From: Catenulispora acidiphila DSM 44928
GTDB taxonomy: Bacteria; Actinomycetota; Actinomycetes; Streptomycetales; Catenulisporaceae
Length of the DNA: 64,000 nucleotides
Direction: 5' to 3'
NCBI RefSeq assembly: GCF_000024025.1
Contig: NC_013131.1
Coordinates: 7,130,001 to 7,194,000 of the forward strand
Below, in pieces: positions 62,670 to 64,000 of this stretch. The notes beneath the pieces are model-generated. The model was not told the DNA's origin, did no database searches, and saw nothing but the letters and a program-made list of their open reading frames with translations. Both the position numbers and the translations under genes were made by a program. Position 1 is the first letter of the stretch. Every line of letters starts with the position of its first letter.

Positions 62670-62698
62670 AGTAAACGGATCCGACCGTTACTCGTCAA
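62670..62698 (-). promoter_or_regulatory. GH27 promoter with palindromic spacer
   Basis: Minus-strand TTGACG (62693-62698), 17-bp spacer, TTTACT (62670-62675), giving a leader of about 80 nt. GTAAACGG...CCGTTAC inside it forms an imperfect palindrome, as LacI-type sugar operators do. No LacI gene is in the window. Confidence 0.5.
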
Positions 62699-62735
62699 GG
62701 GGCGGCTGTCACCGGCTTCCTCTACGGTCGGGGAC

Positions 62736-63917
62736 GTGATCACCACGCTGGCCGTCGAGAACTACCGCTCGCTGCGAAACCTGTGCATTCCTGTCGGCCG
62801 GCTGACCGTGGTCACCGGTGCCAACGGCAGCGGCAAATCCAGCCTCTACCGGGCCGTACGCCTGCTCGCCGACGTCTCGCGCAACGGCGCGGTGGCGGCG
62901 CTGGCGCGCGAGGGCGGGCTGAGCTCCACGCTCTGGGCCGGACCGGAGCAGGGCACGAAGGCGGGTCGCAGGACGCAGGGCACGGTGCGCAGCGCGCCGG
63001 TCGGGCTGCGCCTGGGCTTCGGCGGCGAGGAATTCGGCTACGCGATCGACCTCGGGCTGCCGGTCCCCAGCGGGGATCCGGAGGCCGCGAAATTCAACCT
63101 GGACCCGGCGATCAAGACCGAGGCGGTCTGGAGCGGCCCGGTGCTGCGTCCGGCGACCTCGCTGATCGAGCGGCACAACGACAGCGTCAAGATCCGCGGC
63201 GCCGACGGGAAGTGGGCCGCCAAGCCGTATCCGATCCAGCAGTTCGACAGCATGCTCAGCGAGTTCGCCGACCCCGAGGCCGCCCCGGAACTGTTCCGCA
63301 TCCGCGACCGGATCCGCTCATGGCGCTTCTACGACCACTTCCGCACCGACTTCGACGCCCCGGCGCGCGCCCCGCAGATCGGCACGCGCACCCCGGTCCT
63401 GGCGCACGACGGCGCCGATCTGGCCGCCGCGCTCCAGACCATCGTGGCCACCGGACGCCGCGCGGAGCTCGACGAGGCGATCGACAGCGCCTTCCCCGGC
63501 AGCCGCCTGGAGATCCAGGTCGGGCCGGACAGCCGCTTCTCCCTCCATCTGTGGCAGCACGGTCTGCTGCGTCCGCTCGGCGCCGCCGAACTCTCCGACG
63601 GCACGCTGCGCTACCTGCTGCTGGCCGCCGCGCTGCTGACCCCGCGCCCGGCCGACCTGATGGTCTTCAACGAGCCGGAGACCAGCTTGCACCCGGACCT
63701 GCTGCGGCCGCTGGGCGCGCTCGTCGCGGCGGTGTCGGAGCGCAGCCAGATCATCGTGGTCTCGCACTCCGCCGGGCTGATCGAGGCCATCGGACGCGCG
63801 GCGGCGAAGCTGCGGCGCGATGTCGGGATGGTCGAGTTGGAGAAGGTGAACGGCGAGACCGTGCTGCCCGGGCAGGGGTTGCTCGACGCGCCGTTGTGGT
63901 TCTGGCCGAAGCGGTGA
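62736..63917 (+). CDS. AAA-family ATPase (RecF/SMC-like)
   Basis: A 393-residue ABC-type ATPase without transporter helices. VENYRSLRNLCIPVG opens it; Walker A is GANGSGKS (residues 28-35), the ABC-like LSDGTLRYLLLA signature is near residue 285, Walker B is LMVFNEPETSLHP near residue 310, and IIVVSHSAGL is the H-loop. The pattern matches AAA_21-type ATPases, which occur as housekeeping proteins and in defence systems such as OLD/Gabija or retron partners. No partner gene is seen before the window ends. GTG start. Confidence 0.88.
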   Translation: MITTLAVENYRSLRNLCIPVGRLTVVTGANGSGKSSLYRAVRLLADVSRNGAVAALAREGGLSSTLWAGPEQGTKAGRRTQGTVRSAPVGLRLGFGGEEFGYAIDLGLPVPSGDPEAAKFNLDPAIKTEAVWSGPVLRPATSLIERHNDSVKIRGADGKWAAKPYPIQQFDSMLSEFADPEAAPELFRIRDRIRSWRFYDHFRTDFDAPARAPQIGTRTPVLAHDGADLAAALQTIVATGRRAELDEAIDSAFPGSRLEIQVGPDSRFSLHLWQHGLLRPLGAAELSDGTLRYLLLAAALLTPRPADLMVFNEPETSLHPDLLRPLGALVAAVSERSQIIVVSHSAGLIEAIGRAAAKLRRDVGMVELEKVNGETVLPGQGLLDAPLWFWPKR

Positions 63918-64000
63918 GGGCAGCTCTCGTACACCGAATGACGCACCCGCCGCGTGCGCCCCACGAAGCGCGCCTAGCGTCGGATCCGACGCGCAATCGA

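Noticed and set aside
62736-63917. Gabija/OLD-type defence ATPase
   Set aside because: The ATPase has no TOPRIM domain and no visible partner; the next gene is beyond the window, so only a generic AAA call is made.

Overview
The window is chromosomal DNA of a high-GC, mycelial-type actinobacterium. The evidence is GC-rich coding throughout with strong C/G third-position bias, many GTG starts and 1-4 bp start/stop overlaps, a full-length geosmin synthase, F420-type enzymes, a DUF574-type methyltransferase next to a DUF5753-type XRE regulator, and many small TetR-plus-transporter cassettes. The gene set would fit Catenulispora or a relative; that placement is inference. No tRNA, rRNA, CRISPR array, insertion sequence or prophage was recognised.

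Layout. 1-5533: phosphoketolase switch, with ackA (cut by the window edge) and pta on the minus strand, divergent from xfp. 5627-13895: zinc-ribbon protein, geosmin synthase, SGNH hydrolase, secreted protein, GNAT enzyme, Ddn-like F420 enzyme, winged-helix protein and a lipoprotein. 14008-18761: two overlapping c-di-GMP genes, a PAS-GGDEF-EAL membrane protein and a membrane diguanylate cyclase. 18802-24845: VOC protein, membrane-anchored penicillin-acylase-type hydrolase, DUF1059, cupin, methyltransferase and XRE regulator. 24908-28321: a control region with a 20-bp palindrome and a nearly perfect CIRCE element in front of an MFS exporter, then a second exporter with its own operator pair. 28402-33773: PPOX enzyme, FAD oxidoreductase, a dehydrogenase fused to an NTF2-like domain, LysR regulator and an APH-like kinase.

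33793-35072 is a scar. An MFS gene (minus) and a TetR gene (plus) meet head to head and both lack their 5' ends, as if one deletion removed the shared promoter. Next to it, 35094-36957, is a small locus: a 50-residue exported peptide ending in CSSCGG, a 112-residue partner, and a divergent TrmB/LuxR-type regulator with strong inverted repeats between them. 37081-43373 holds two TetR circuits: one controls a membrane protein with a His-rich tail; the other probably controls a cupin and an alpha/beta hydrolase through repeated TGAGAGT-N2-ACTCTCA sites. 43366-43806 is a non-coding array of about 44-bp repeats.

44029-52364: DUF4383 protein, SDR/DUF2867 protein, a conserved hypothetical, DoxX-like protein, flavoprotein, OsmC protein, then the metX-metY-CoA-binding operon (homoserine acetylation and sulfhydrylation). 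52381-55040 is a two-gene unit of visibly lower GC, a coiled-coil protein followed by a DUF4041/T5orf172 (GIY-YIG-like) nuclease; this is the best candidate here for an uncharacterised defence-like system. 55203-63917: membrane-anchored XRE-like protein, NlpC/P60 endopeptidase with a strong terminator, CGNR regulator divergent from an MFS exporter with three operator half-sites between, MOSC protein, secreted GH27 enzyme with ricin-type lectin repeats, and an AAA ATPase.
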